The translations under genes and the position numbers were made by a program. Source: Argyresthia goedartella (Eukaryota; Arthropoda; Insecta; Lepidoptera; Argyresthiidae). From it: 64,000 bases of DNA. The notes below the pieces were generated by a model, which did no database searches, was not told the DNA's origin, and saw only the letters and a program-made list of their open reading frames with translations. Location: assembly GCA_949825045.1 (NCBI GenBank), contig OX463810.1:40186201-40250200 (forward strand). The letters are read 5' to 3'. This document shows positions 1 through 12,283 of the stretch, piece after piece. Within the stretch, counting starts at the first letter, position 1; the number at the start of each line of letters is the position of its first letter.

Positions 1-838
1 GGCGGAAATATGGAGTTGGAAATGTAAAATAAAACCGCTACAGCCTCAACGGTTTAATAGATTTTAACGAATGAGGTGCCGTTGGATTTGTGGAGACCTT
101 GAGCTTGACATTAGATATGAATTTTAGTGAAAAGAAAAAAGGTTGGATCTCAGAATTTAGTTCACAAAGTTATTTGTGCGGCTACTTTCGTACTCCATGT
201 ACGCAACCAGGTTCATTTATTAGCTTCTTGGTATTCAAAGAAAATTCTGTCGGATTATAAAAAACTCCAAGAGGTCATTGGTGTGATGTGAGGGGATGAA
301 AAAATATATAAAAAACATAACTTAATTTAGGAAAAAGATATATAATTACAAAGTTCACAACTCCCTAAAAAAGGGCAAGCCCTGTGGCATAGGACGAGTA
401 GTTACTTCCGAATAGGTGGCACAGTTTAACAATATTATCTATTGCGTAGATATTTGATAAATTACAATATACATTTTTAAGACATAGTTGTTGAGATTAA
501 TTGGAATTGAGACTTTAACGTAAAATTATTATTAGAATTTAAATTTAAATTTTAACTTAATGATGTGAGTTTGTGAGTGTTGGTGTAATAGAGAAGATGA
601 AAAGTGTAATGTATGAATGATTTGTTGTAGTGAGTAGTGAATGAATGTGTTGGTTGATTAGATATTTATTATTTTTTCACAAATTATTCTTGAACTATAT
701 TTTATTTTATTTTATTATTATTTCATTTTATTATATATTATTATTATTTATTTATTTATTATTATTAACAACGAAGATGTTTTAATTATTATTTTTTATT
801 ATTTTTTATTGCTTATTAATTTCTTATTTGAATAGATA
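1..838 (-). other. AT-rich tract, probable 3' UTR of LINE A copy 1 and older repeat
   Basis: No gene. On the minus strand, the part nearest 838 directly follows the LINE A stop codon and has the CA/TCA-rich character of the other family A 3' UTR, so it is probably the continuation of that UTR. Positions 520-830 are rich in ATT/TTA runs. The true 3' end of the LINE was not located and may lie near 490. Confidence 0.4.
153..245 (+). repeat. Diverged fragment of the (GACG)n-bearing interspersed repeat
   Basis: The segment matches by eye an internal part of the longer repeats at 20338 and 57490 (the stretch reading tactccatgtacg..aaccagg). Only this internal block is recognisable here; neither end of the repeat is present. 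Confidence 0.4.
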
Positions 839-871
839 TTAGGACAAAACTGTTAAGATGTTTTCAGTTTC

Positions 872-1710
872 AAATCAAATCAAATCAAATCAAAAATCAT
901 TTATTTCCATAGGATGTTGTTACATCACTTAGATCCGTCATTACATTTTTTTGGGTGAGTTCACTAACACAATGGCGGAATCTGTGGAGAAGAGCTCACC
1001 GAAGAAACTCCACAGTCGTCGCATCTTTTGCGTTTCCTTTTTAAATAAAATATTGTCAAATTACAAAATGAATGCTAATTATATATCGAAACAGCCTGTT
1101 ACTCAAACAATCTATTCCCATGGACATCTGTCCTCTAAGTAATCAGATATCCTATAGTAACCTTTTTTATACAATTTCTGTTTTATTATTATTTTAAACT
1201 TGTCTAAAGGTAAGTTTTTAATATCAGTAGGGACCTTATTGTAATAGCGTATACAATTGCCTTTAAAAGAATTACTAATTTTATGTAGTCGGCTTACATA
1301 AGCAACCAACTTGTCTTTATTTCTAGTATTAAAATTGTGTATATCACTGTACTTCTGAAAATTCGTTATATTTCTTTTTACATACACAAGATTGTCATAG
1401 ATATATTGAGACACAAATGTCAGAATATTGATTTCTTTAAACTTTTCCCTCAGTGACACTCTAGGCCCTAATCTATAAATTGCACGAACAGCCCGTTTCT
1501 GCAGAATAAATATACTATTAGCATTCGCAGCGTGACCCCACAATAAAATACCATAGGTCATTAGACTATGAAAGTAACTAAAGTAGACTAGTCTAGCGGT
1601 GTCTACGTCGGTAAGAGCTCTAATTTTTTTAACTGCGAACGCTGCCGAACTCAGTCTGTTCGACAATTTATTTATATGAGGATCCCATTGTAGTTTGGCG
1701 TCTAAAGTAA
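872..1710 (-). mobile_element. LINE family B, 5'-truncated, nested inside LINE A ORF2
   Basis: This is only the 3' part of a second LINE: the post-RT region (LDAKLQWDPH, then YGILLWG, QKRAVRAIY, LREKFKEI and FKGNCIRYYNK), a stop at 1112-1114 and a 3' UTR. The UTR contains a ctgtggag...ctccacag stem and the run tccgccattgtgttagtg, and ends in a (GATTT)n tail at 872-895. It entered in the same orientation and in frame with the host LINE, so the two coding regions read through. Other family B fragments lie at 25850-26200 and 31845-32371. Confidence 0.85.
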
Positions 1711-4700
1711 TTTCCTCATACGTTAGAGATCTCAGCCATTTGTATATAGTTTTCTTATTTTCAAATACTGTCTTTGTATAAATTTCAATGGGTTGGCTAA
1801 TATTATTATAGAGATAAGGTCCAAGGAACTTGAAAAATCTCTGCATAAAGCATGTCCGCACCTTTACAGTTTGGCACACTTTGTCTTTTCTTCTTTTTGT
1901 TGTTATTGTTGTACTACTAGGCAAGAGTGTAGTGTGCTGTTTCAGTATAATACTTTGAATAAATATTTCCCTAACAGTAAGGACATCGCAAAAATTGAAA
2001 AGATCAGTTGTGGGAAACATGAAAGGTTTAAATGTGCAGACCTTTAAAACTGCGCGCTGAGCCCTCACTACACGTAACAGTGTGGTCTTATGCGCACCAC
2101 CCCAGCTAGTGATGCAGTAACGCAGCAGCGATTCAGCCAGAGCCACATAAATGCGCTTCATAAGTGATGTCTCGGCTACTTGCCTGAGGCTCTTAAATAC
2201 ATAAACTAATTTTCTGATTTTAGAGCCAAGAGCTTGAATGTGGTGGTGAAATTTCAAATTATTGTCCAAGAGTATACCCAAATATTTAATTGTCTCAGTC
2301 CTTTCCAAAGTTCTACACCTGCACGAGTTTAGCCTTGATGTAACGCATGTGTGAGCAAATAATTTGTACACGCTATTTGGTTGTGTAGAGCTAAGGATAG
2401 AGAAGGTCAGGTACTTGGTTTTCTCAGAGTTTAAGGTCAGAACATTTTGAAGTAACCAGCGGGAGACAATATCAAAGCCTCGTTGAGCGCTGTGAAATAC
2501 CTCATCCCATCCACTACCTGAGAATAATAAAACCGTATCATCGGCGTAAGCGATGATTTTGGCCTGTGGCAACGCCAGTCGACAAAGATCATTTAAGAAG
2601 ATTAGGAATAGAGTGGGTCCAAGGATACTTCCCTGTGGAACTCCCCAACTTACTGGCTTCGTGCTGCTTGTAAGTTCATCTATTTTTACACATTGAAGTC
2701 TACTCGAGAGATAACTCCTAAAAAGATCCAGCTGGACTCCTCTGACCCCTATACTATCCAGTTTATTAATAAGTAGTTCCACCGAGACCGTGTCGAATGC
2801 TTCGGCTAAGTCCAGAAATATTCCCAAGCACCGTTTTCCCTCGTCCAAGCTTTCAGATACGAAATTTATAAGCTCATGTACGGCATCGGAGGTAGACTTA
2901 CCAACACGAAAACCGTATTGATTTTCAGCCAGTATACCGTTTTTTTCCAGATAACCAATGAGCCTAGAGTTTATGATTCTCTCCAGAAGCTTGGAGCGTG
3001 CTGGGAGAATGGAGAAGGGCCTGTAACATTCTACACGATCTCGGTCGCCCCTCTTATGGATTGGAAGAACTACCGAATGCTTTAGAGCATCAGGGAAGAT
3101 GCCCTTCTCCAAACATAAGTTAAAAATATATGTTAAGAAGGGGACAAATTGATTTTTATAAGATTTTATGATCTTATTTGAAATCTTATCCCAACCTATT
3201 GAACAATTATCTTTCAAATTCATGATGAGTCTCTCAACTTCAATATTATCAGTTGGCAAAATTACAAACGAGTTTGGTTGAACGTGGTTTTCGGTTTTTA
3301 TAGGGATTTTCTCTGTCTGATAAATCGCCTCTGCTAGACTTTTCCCCACGTTTACAAAATAATTATTAACTTCCTCTAATGATGTTGCAGGTGAAATATC
3401 AGGTTTTAAAAGTTCTCGAGGTTGATCTTTTTTTATAGTTGTGGAGGAAATGAACTTAATAGCCCTCCAAAGGTGTTTACTATTACTTCCTGCCTTAGTA
3501 AGAAGTGACTTTTCATAGTCTCGCTTTAAACTCTTAAGCAAATTATTGCAGTAATTTCTGTATCTGTTGTATTTTAGTTTTAAGGTTTCATTTTTTGGAT
3601 CGGACATAGACTTTTTATGTAATTCGTCACGATTTCTAATACAACGTAAGAGTCCGGTGGTCATACAGGCCTTAATAATGCGCTTCATATAAGGAATTTT
3701 GCGAGATTTAGAATTTTTATCGATAGCATCTTTAACAATACCTATAAAGGCATTCATAGCGGCATTTGGATCTAGTATATTATAAATCCCTTCAAAATTA
3801 GACCCTTCTAGAGTTTTAGCTAATCCCTCCTTGTCTAGAAAAGTATAAGTCGATGGCGGATATTGTGTTTTTTTATTTAAATTAAGACATAACAGCACAG
3901 CTTTATGATCCGTTATAGTGGAGTTTAAGACCACCGTAACAGCTTCATTCCTTGTTTTTAGAAGCAGGTGATCTAGGCAAGTTCCGCTTATATCCCTAGT
4001 TACAAATGTATGTCCAGGTAGCAAGCCGTGGTAGGCAGCTTTATTTAAATATAGATCGGCATCACAGTTTCGGTTCATTGGGTAGATATCAATATTACAG
4101 TCACCTGTCAAAATTAGATTTGAAAAAGTGGACAATTTCTGTAATATCTCACTAAGGCTATCCACAAAAATGCCAATGTCTTTGAAGCAAGGTGGGCGGT
4201 AAATGGCGACAACTGCCGTTTCTTTGCCATGTTTCACCACAAGTCAGCTCCATTCGGCAAGGTTTGGCTCTTCAATGGTGACGAGCAGGTTTTCCTTGTA
4301 GTAGATCACCACTCCATCGTTTTGATTTAAAATTGTTTTCGTCGCAAAACTGGTATAGCCTTGAATTAAGGGGATTATAGGTGAACAAGATAACCAACAC
4401 TCGGTCAGTATTAAGATGTCACAGTCAAATTTAAGTCCATGAAGAAGTACCAAGAAGTCTGGTAAATTGTGACCTATACTCCTGATATTTTGAGAAATTA
4501 TATTAAGACAAGACTTTGATGTAAGGATATGATTTTTACAGTTACTATTTTCAGTGAGAATGGCTCTACATACCGATAGGCTATCCAGTTCTTTTATCAA
4601 TTCATTTACATGATCCAATGTGGATGTATTTTTATATTGGATCTGATTATTGTAATTACAATTTTTGATTTGATAGTAAGTTAGATTGTTCTGTTTTCTG

Positions 4701-4713
4701 AATTGTATTTATT
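1711..4713 (-). pseudogene. LINE A ORF2: endonuclease and reverse transcriptase (one stop codon)
   Basis: The frame is open from about 4713. The apurinic endonuclease fold comes first (QNIRS, then ILTECWL, GDCNIDI and a TDHKAV block). The reverse transcriptase follows, with YRPFSILP, a LDLAEAFDTV core with its first aspartate, GVPQGSILGP and the catalytic YADD at 2537-2548. A cysteine-containing stretch follows (RLNSCRCRTL). One in-frame TGA at 4244-4246 interrupts the endonuclease where copy 2 has NCLIIKI, so it probably replaced a cysteine codon. Beyond 1711 the open frame runs into LINE B and stays open to 1112 by chance, giving an artificial fusion. The product would nick target DNA and reverse-transcribe its own RNA; the TGA makes it probably inactive. 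Confidence 0.88.
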
Positions 4714-4764
4714 TGGATTAATTGTGGCCGGGTTAATATATATATTTGTTTCTAGATTTTTGTG

Positions 4765-5431
4765 TAAATGACAATTTGTTTTCTTTATTGCACAGAAAAC
4801 ATAGACAAACAGACAGTTACAATAAATTTTATAGGCAAAGGCGAGCTTATCTCTAAAAAGAGATTTCTTCCAGCAAACCTAGGCAAGACAGGAGTGTTTA
4901 TGAAAAAGGACAGTCCTAGTGCGCAATAAAACAGTATACATACGTACGAAAATTACTTTTAAAATATAAATAAAATATACCTAACAAAAAATATATATAT
5001 CTCAACTTATATATATAATACACTAGATAGCATGCACATATATAAACTACAAAATATCATACATATACTTACATAAATATGATACTAATTACGAAAGAGA
5101 AAGGAAATACGCTTTCAATCTTTTCTTAAAAGTGAAAATTGAGGGACTATCCCTAATAGTGCAGGGAAGTGCGTTCCACAGACGGATTGCCCTTAACCTA
5201 AAAGAGTGTTTGTAGGCGGCAGTTTTATGCCGAGGAGTTGACAGGAGAGACACCGTGTGGGATCTCCGATTACTATCCCTGGGGAAAAGAAACTCAAAAC
5301 GTTCTCGAAGATATGTGGGGTAGCGGGGATTTCGCAAAATATTGAATAGATAAGAGAGAATGTGCATATCACGGCGAAGACGGATCGGAAGCCATCCCAG
5401 CTCCTTGCGATACTGGGAGACATGGTCGTAC
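4765..5431 (-). mobile_element. LINE family C 3' end, 5'-truncated
   Basis: The segment has the extreme C-terminal coding part of a non-LTR element and its 3' UTR. The UTR has the module ggaagaaatctctttttaga followed by gataagctcgcctttg, then aataaag near 4780. Similar tails recur at 21640, 41310 and 56753. The 5' break is near 5431. On the minus strand it ends just before LINE A copy 1 begins, so two LINE insertions abut here. Confidence 0.75.
5089..5431 (-). pseudogene. C-terminal tail of LINE C reverse-transcriptase polyprotein
   Basis: An open frame reads through YRKELGWLPIRLRRD, LLSTPRHKTAAYKHSF and RLRAIRLWNALP to KKRLKAYFLSLS and a stop. The RxxRLWNxLP block close to the end is typical of the C-terminus of many insect non-LTR ORF2 proteins. 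The RT and endonuclease are absent, so this is a dead fragment. The frame continues upstream of the first methionine (5367) to the truncation point. Confidence 0.7.
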
Positions 5432-6310
5432 TTGTGTGTGCAAGTGTGATTGTAAAAGCGGTGTGAGTTTCTGTATGTTGTGTGTGTATATTTAGATGAT
5501 GAATGAATGTGTGTATAGTTTGTATATGTATTTGTATGTACTTTTTATAATTTAAATATATTTCTAGAATTTGACATATGTCGTGTAGCGATATGAACCT
5601 AACCAGAATCTAACAAGAAACAACCAGGATAAAATTTAGAAATGACAGTTTATTATATGTATATACAATGACTATTTAGAAAAATGATAGGAAGATGAGG
5701 GTGGATGAAGTGAGACAGGTTTTATAAAAAATACAGGTAGCCAGATAAAAAAAAGAAGCGGTGGACACGGAGAGTAGGAGGCCGATGAAGCAGCAGACGT
5801 CTGGCGAGCCGGTTAGTGGAGGCACTGGTGGGCGATGTAACAGTTGCAGTTGGAGAGCGTGGCCGGCGGCGAATCGGTCATCAGTGTCCTGGAGGCACCG
5901 ACGGGCAGAAGAAGTAGTGGCCCTGGTAGTGGAGCGCCGGCCAAGGTAGAGGCCCGCAAAGTGTACGCCAGAAGTCACCGACGGGCAGGTGAAGTAGAGG
6001 CCCACGAAGCGCCGGCCAGGGTAGAGGCCCGCCAAGTGTCGGCCAGGAGTCTACGACGGACGACCCAAGTGAGGTGGGACGCACCAGAGGAGCCTCTCCT
6101 TCCAGAAGGGATCAAATAGGATGCACAGTAAAAGTCACTTCTTATAGCAGATTCTTCAAGGTTCTTCCTGGCCTCTTATTATCTCTCTGGTTGGAAAGCT
6201 GTAGAAGACAGGAGGCGTAGCAGCAGAGGCTCGCAGGATCCCGGGGCAGTGCGGCCCCGGGATAAGGCCTTTAGGTGATGCTTCTTGATCAAAAGCTGAA
6301 GTGAGACTCT
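5432..6310. repeat. Unidentified GC-rich block with 75-bp tandem repeat
   Basis: From 5432 to 5870 there are TG-rich and AT-rich stretches with no gene seen. From about 5870 to 6085 the DNA is GC-rich. The blocks caccgacgggcag (5897, 5972) and gccggccaaggtagaggccc (5937, then 6012 with one change) recur at 75 bp, so there are about two units. Several overlapping frames are open through it, an effect of repetition and high GC. It could be an LTR or a coding-repeat remnant; I do not recognise it. Confidence 0.45.
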
Positions 6311-8604
6311 CGAATTTCAGAAATGTTCCGCTCTTATACCCTTTTTGGAGAGTTCTAAAAATTATTTAAATTAAAAGCAATTTTTGTGAATGGCCAAGAG
6401 GGAAAAAGTATTTTTGTGAAAGTATTGAAGTAAACATATCCGACCACTAACGAGTTTGAATGGACATTGCCATGACAACCAGATAAACAACGACATAGCA
6501 ATATGTCAGATTTTGGTTTCAGGCTCGTAATAGAGAAAACAACAGGATATCCTAACCAAAATTACATAACAGCGATAGATAAAAAGGTAGCGCACCAGCG
6601 CGCACGAAGCCCGAGATTGCAGAGTTTCGGAGAAAGCCAAATACATGGTCACCAAAGGTAAACCCCTCCGACATCGATTTAACAGTGCTGATAGCATCGA
6701 TATAAATACTAAGGATAGGCCTTCCCGTACTAAATTTCTTACCATTTTGAGGCTAAGAAAAATAGCGCCCCTGTCGGAATTCGTCGGAACCAAGACAGTA
6801 CGAAAAATTGTAACGGCGTCACGGTCGGTAACGTTCCGATTTGTGGTGTATAGACACAATATTAGGAAAGTTGATCTACGGATAACTCTCAAATACCCGG
6901 TGACTTTTAATCGGTGATTAGTAGTAGAAATAAAATATATCTAGCTAAAATTTTACTTAAGGGGCGAGGTGTCACGCAATTAGCTCATGATAATTAATAA
7001 AAAGTTGAAACATAATTAAATAGGCATATTAATTTTTGTCTTTGCCGTTAAATTATGAAAGAGGATGTAAGCTCACAGATACACATTAGTAGCGTGACTT
7101 GGAATTTAAGATCTTGATTTTAATTTATAAGTAATAAACTACCTAATCATAGAAAAAGTTATGAATTAGTTAGGGGGTGGTTAACCAAATGAAATTACGA
7201 ATAGTAATCTAATGACATCACGAATAGAAAAATAACCAAATCGGATCGTTTGTCAAATATAGGAAGCGGGCAGTTTCACTGTGCGTCGCGCGTCGCTACA
7301 AAGTTACGTCAGTCGAATGGTTGATTTTCGTTTGAGGATTTTTTCGAGAACAATATTAAATAGATAATCAATTTAAAGCCAATAGTAATTGATAATATAA
7401 TATTTACTTGTGATACGACACTCCCTGTTTTTGTGTTTTGCGATTTGGGTATGATTTACACCTTTTTACGTTGCAGGTCACCATTTTTGTTTTTGCTGCC
7501 GATATGTCAATCGGCTGTCACCGTCCAAGCGCGACTGATTGCAAACAGTCCAATTTTCCCGATTTTGTACTGTTTTTGTAGCGACTCTTTCAAGCGCTCC
7601 GTGCCCTGTCCCTACTATTCAAGTCTGTGGCTGATAGTATGAAAATACGAAGTGAAAATGATTTGTTATTGTGTTCTTATGGTTTAAAACGTTACAGGGT
7701 CCTATGAAAATAAAGGTGATACAAAATATCCAGCTGTACAGCTCAGCAAGTATCCAGCTGAACAGACTGGAAAATGGCATGTAAATAGCATAACACTACA
7801 CATTTTGATATAATAAACAAAGATAGTCACTTTTTGTTTTTAAGCTTATCAAGGTCGCTTTCACTGACAATTCTGCAGTATGGCAGTCCTTCAGCCTTCC
7901 GAATGTAGACCATGCCTCTTGAGGTCCAGCAAAAGTTGTAGATATAAAAAACGCAAATTTCCTGTGACGCTCGCGAGTTCTACAGCTGACGGAGCCGTTA
8001 GTATAAATGTATTCCTAGCTATTTGGAAAACTCGTAGACATAATGCGCTCTGTCTGAAATATATTATCACAAAAATATCTTGCGAACAGAGTTAACCTAT
8101 AGACATCAGGTCATATTGAATCACAGCCTGTTTTAAGCTAAAATAGTTGATAATATAGAATGGAATTGTTTAAAAAAAATCTTGTTTGAAAATCTGGTTA
8201 TATTAAATTCAAAAAATATGTATAATAATTATTAAATTGCAATTTATAACCAGTATAATATTTATCAAGCTGGACTGTTTTAGTTTTGTTCAAATTATTT
8301 ATACATTAGCCTTGCAAACGACCTTTGCATCACTTCACTGGGGCTTTTTAACTATCACTGACTCATTCATACATACAAAGCAACAGGCTAAATTAATCTT
8401 TAGTTTAATGTGTGTAGATACATTTTTCAAGGACAGAACGTAAGTTATGATAGATTTTTAGTGGTAAATATTTGACAAGGGCGTTCCGAAACAACTACAT
8501 CCGCATAGAAAGCGTGTTTGTGGTAATTAATAGATTAGGATATTAATCCCGGAGTTAATTGATTGATTGAATAATTATTGTATTCATTTACATCATAAAA
8601 TTTG
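6311..8604. other. Intergenic or old repeat DNA, nothing identified
   Basis: Opposed short open frames of 90-128 codons overlap at 6506-6917; they have no recognisable motif and look like chance. The rest is AT-rich with no splice-supported coding signal and no clear terminal repeats. Confidence 0.5.
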
Positions 8605-8850
8605 ACGACCGGTTTAACCTAGCCGGTAGTGAGCCTGCCTACGAAGCTGACAGTCCTGGGTTCGAATCATATGGGCAAATATTTGTGTGATGAGCATGAA
8701 TATTTGTTACGTAGTCTTGAATGTTTTCTATGTATTTACATAAGTAATTATCTCTACAAAATATATTGTCGTCTAGTACCCCCATAACACAAGCCTGGTT
8801 GAGCTTACTATGGGCCTAGTTCCATTTGTGTAAGCTTGTCCTCTAATATG
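8605..8850 (+). mobile_element. tRNA-headed SINE, family S1, diverged
   Basis: The head gacgaccggtttaacctagc resembles a pol III A box region, and gggttcgaatc is a B box. The body continues through tgtcgtctagtacccccata to a tail around gtgtaagcttg, matching S1 copies at 17789-18029 and 43608-43848. The clover-leaf cannot be completed, so this is not a tRNA gene. Confidence 0.75.
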
Positions 8851-9072
8851 TATTAATTTAAATCAGACAATTTGATGACAGCATCAAAGAAAGGTACATC
8901 TGACCATAAAAATAAAATATTTTTAATAAAACAATTCCATAATTTAAGAAAACCACATAAAACCCTTATATTAGGTCCTCTTGTAACTAAATAACATGTG
9001 TGCAACGCAAATCTAGGAATTCAAATTTTACCCACTTCCAGTTATTCTGTCATTACGAAACTTGGTATTTAT

Positions 9073-9431
9073 ATGTCACCGAAAGATTGTCAAAACCGTT
9101 AGTTTACAAGCTAACGCGTTAGTTTGTAAATTATCGACAAACTGTAGACCAGACCGTCAGGGTTTAGAATTTATGTTTATTTTGTTTCTTACATGTCAAC
9201 CTAACACGAAGACTATTATCTAGTCTTCACCTAAGCTGCTGCAGTGTTTGTCCTGGTATTTCGTTTGCAATTCAGTTTTAAACCAGTTCACAATTTAACG
9301 GTTCTATCATAAACTAACGCGTCATAACGTAAGCAGTACGGCAGAGTTTACAATGTATCGATAGTTTGTAAACTAATGGAAAAAAAACGTTAGATTATGA
9401 ACTAACGGTTTTGACAATCTTATGGTGACAT
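9073..9431. mobile_element. MITE family M1, copy 1
   Basis: The ends are atgtcaccgaaagattgtca and its near-complement tgacaatcttatggtgacat. About 35 bp of terminal inverted repeat extends into aaaaccgttagtt. There is no coding capacity, and the flanks are TA-rich. A second copy is at 31431-31778. The interior contains a block shared with MITE families M2 and M3. Confidence 0.85.
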
Positions 9432-10360
9432 ACATATATACTAGTCGGGGTCGGTGATAATGATAGAGCACGAAGATGGGAGACAGAATACCCTTCGATG
9501 CTTACCTACTTGTAAAGATATCAAGTTTGGACTCATTACTTAAAACCAAAGCGATTCTTACGTAAACCCATCGAGCTTAGGGTCATTTGATTTGTCTTCA
9601 TAACTGTCACTACCTAGAAAGCGGAATAAGACTTATCTCGAGTAAACATTGACAACGCCACCCATATGAATTTGTATGAATTTGCCAAAGTTTACTAGAC
9701 TTCTAGCTAGTCACTCCTAGACCTCTTAGTTTCGAAAGGGTGTTTTTAATTTTAAATTACTATACAAGGTGACATTTAATTCGCCGACCATATTTTAGGG
9801 AATGATAGTACCTGTCATATGAACAATTTTCCACATGAAACATATGGTCGCAAACGAAAAAAAATTGGGTTCCCCATAGTAACCTGTAATCAGCTGATCG
9901 GGTCAATGTACTAACGGACAATTTATTGTTTCCATTTGCAACCATAAGTTTCTTGGGGGAAGTTGTTCATATTGATGAGTACTATCATTCCCCAAAATAT
10001 ATTTTTATTTATTGAGTACAAACAGTTTCTTAATATAAATTGAAGTACAAACTGTACATGTCATGCATAGTATTTGTCAACCTATAGTACCCTAAATAAC
10101 TAAAAGCAATATCCACACTAAGTTTAGTACTACAAATGCAAATTAACTTTTAAATAATTTGTTGAGGCAGGCAACAAAATAATGCGAACATAGGTAAGTC
10201 AGCAAGTTTTCATTTTTATGAGTAATATTACGTAGTGTCACAGACAAACACGAACTTTTAGCCAGAAACGTAATACTCCTCGTGAAATTTAAATTCCTAG
10301 AATTCAACAGCAAAGTGGTCATGGTATCTTGTTTCTTATAACGTTTTCCAACAAAGTAAA
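9432..10360. other. Gene-free stretch, nothing identified
   Basis: AT-rich DNA with only short chance frames (61 and 87 codons on the minus strand); no motif or repeat structure was recognised. Confidence 0.5.
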
Positions 10361-10604
10361 AGGGAAATATTAAACTGCACATCAAAAACACTGATTTGCA
10401 CAGCAAATATCAGGGCAAAATGCTGCGGTAGCTTAGGTGAAGGGTAAAGAGCGAAGCGAAGCCCCCTTTTTCCTTGTTGTTAGGTTGAACATGTAAGAAC
10501 AACAAAAAATAAGTTAAAATAACTTAAGTACACAAAATATTTAAAACATAAAAAGTGTTTTTGTTGATCCTTTTTTGCTGTGAAACTCAGTATTTTTGAT
10601 GTGC
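10361..10604 (-). mobile_element. MITE family M2, copy 1
   Basis: The inverted ends are gcacatcaaaaacactgatt and actcagtatttttgatgtgc. The interior has gcggtagcttaggtgaaggg and gcgaagcgaagcccccttt. It is the inverted counterpart of 21895-22147; the match includes about 15 bp outside the visible inverted repeat (gggaaatattaaact). Confidence 0.75.
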
Positions 10605-11270
10605 GATGAAATACTTGCCATAGTAAAATAATGAGCATAGTATAGCTATTCAGTAAAAGCTACTAGCCAAATTACCTTATTATGCAGTCGCCATATTCGT
10701 CAAGGCGGTCATTAAACTGTTTCGGAAACCCATTTTCAGTGTTCATTATAAGGCCGAGGAGTATAATGAGTCTGTTCAAAGGTAAGAGACATTCTGCTTA
10801 GGAGATGACCACATAGTTTTGGCTATTATCTAAAGTATATATCTGCGTGTGAGAAAATAAAAACCTATATAAACGTAATTAATATTTGTGATACTGGCAG
10901 CCAGTTACTGAAACGATCTTTCAATTTCCGCACTAATCGCGTGTCAGTTCCATACAATTTTGTTTTTTTTGCCATACATGGCTCTTGATTCTGAGTTCAT
11001 AGCCCATTCGTTTTTGCTTGGCTTTAAAATTTAAATATCGTGTCTGTGACTCAGCGCGAATCGTTTGAATTTAACAAAGAAACACAGACGTCACGCCTTT
11101 TCCCGTACGGGGCGGCAGAGGCACATCTGGACCCGCAATTTGCGTGACAGGAGCTAGCCCTTCGCCGCAGCTATGCAGATAAGGTTTCCTCACCATGAAT
11201 TGGGACTTTGTATCAGAAACTATTGTGTCTAATAAATATTATTGATAAGAACTAGTATTTTCGGGTTGGC
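10605..11270. other. Gene-free stretch with a SINE fragment
   Basis: Apart from the SINE-like block at 11085-11215, nothing was recognised here. Confidence 0.45.
11085..11215 (-). mobile_element. SINE family S3b fragment
   Basis: It contains cgtcacgccttttcccgtac, tttgcgtgacaggagctagc and gccgcagc, the body of the S3b SINE better preserved at 23305-23580. The tRNA-like head is missing here. Confidence 0.55.
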
Positions 11271-11438
11271 GTTGCAATAGCGGTCATCGACTCGTATCTA
11301 CCACGTTCATGGTCAGCGCTACTGTAGTTATTGTGTGCAAAGTTCGAAATTACTGTCGTTTAGCGTATCATGGTAGCGGTCGCCGACCGTTGCCATTCGG
11401 TTCGCAGTAACAGTCGGGTCAATGACCGCTATTGCAAC
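11271..11438. mobile_element. Short inverted-repeat element (MITE M6)
   Basis: Perfect 16-bp terminal inverted repeats: gttgcaatagcggtca at the left and tgaccgctattgcaac at the right, 168 bp apart in total. The interior has ggtcgccgacc, a further small palindrome. It has no coding capacity. Confidence 0.75.
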
Positions 11439-12283
11439 AAAATAGACTATCTCAAATATCAATCCCACCGGTTAACCGACCAAGTAACACACCTTGTTAA
11501 GTAACAGAATAGCCGCTTGGTACTCAGACCGCAGCCTCTGTATGGCAGACGGCAAATTAGAGCTCAGATTGCATCTTTATTACCTTAGTTCACACAAGAA
11601 ACTTTTTAGTATTCGTGTCTTTCAGTCATGCGATTGTAATATTGTAAATTGTCGTTTTGGTGCTCATGACTTGAGTTATATATTTTTTACAATTTTGGCA
11701 ATTTGATGTACAAAAGTGACGGTAATTTTTTTACTACAGTTTTTTTCTTTTTATATTTAGTTTATCTTAAAAACACGCAGTAGTCAGATAATTTATTTCT
11801 TGGGCTGGCCTTTATATGTTTCCGATCCTTAAAAGGAAAAAAGTGGTCAAGTGTGAGACGGACTCGCCCGTGAAGGGTTCCCTTGTAGCAAGTAATTATG
11901 TGACTGGATGTTTGTGTTGTAACTTTGTTTTTCATAGTGTTTTTCGTTTTTAATAAAAAAAAAATCTTAAAAACCGCTTTTTTATTTTGTTCAATCCAAT
12001 TTTCGTTGAAAGTGTGTATTAAAATACACGGCTTATATTTTTTGTAGATTTTTTTCTCTCTTACTTTAAAAGTTAGAGGGGGGCGGTGACACATTTTTCC
12101 ACTTTGGAAGGGTCTGTCTCTTTACCGATTTACTTTGAGGAAAAATGGTTTCAGGAACCTCAACGTCATTTTAAAAGACCTGTCTACAGACACCGCACAC
12201 ATATAGGTTTGATGAAAAATATTTTTTGGTTTCAGTTCCATGTATGGGGAGCACCCTTTAATTATTGTTGTATAAAAATCGTA
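11439..12283. repeat. Old interspersed repeat remnants
   Basis: The segment at 11838-11885 (gtggtcaagtgtgagacgga) resembles the start of the (GACG)n-bearing repeat at 20338. The stretch ending gttccatgtatggggagcac near 12255 resembles its middle. The intervening DNA is diverged. Short frames here have no motif. Confidence 0.4.

Larger units (their letters stand above)
839..4713 (-). mobile_element. Non-LTR retrotransposon (LINE family A), copy 1, 5'-truncated, interrupted by another LINE
   Basis: A jockey/CR1-like LINE lying on the minus strand. It keeps all of ORF2 except perhaps the extreme N-terminus but has no ORF1, so it is 5'-truncated near 4713, as target-primed reverse transcription commonly produces. 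LINE B (872-1710) sits seven codons or so before the end of ORF2. After LINE B, the family A reading frame resumes at 871 and ends with TAA at 839-841, encoding ETENILTVLS, which aligns with ETEKLLEVIA at the end of copy 2. This shows the structure is a nested insertion, not a chimeric element. GAAA is present on both sides of LINE B, a plausible 4-bp target duplication. Confidence 0.85.

Noticed and set aside
1112..4240. A single 1,042-residue fused retroelement protein
   Set aside because: The family A C-terminus reappears after the LINE B tail, so the fusion is a nested insertion read through by chance.
5844..6119. GC-rich 91-codon frame as a coding gene
   Set aside because: It lies in a 75-bp tandem repeat with several frames open at once, which high GC and repetition explain.
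6506..6917. Opposed open frames of 128 and 90 codons as genes
   Set aside because: No motif, no splice context and complete mutual overlap.
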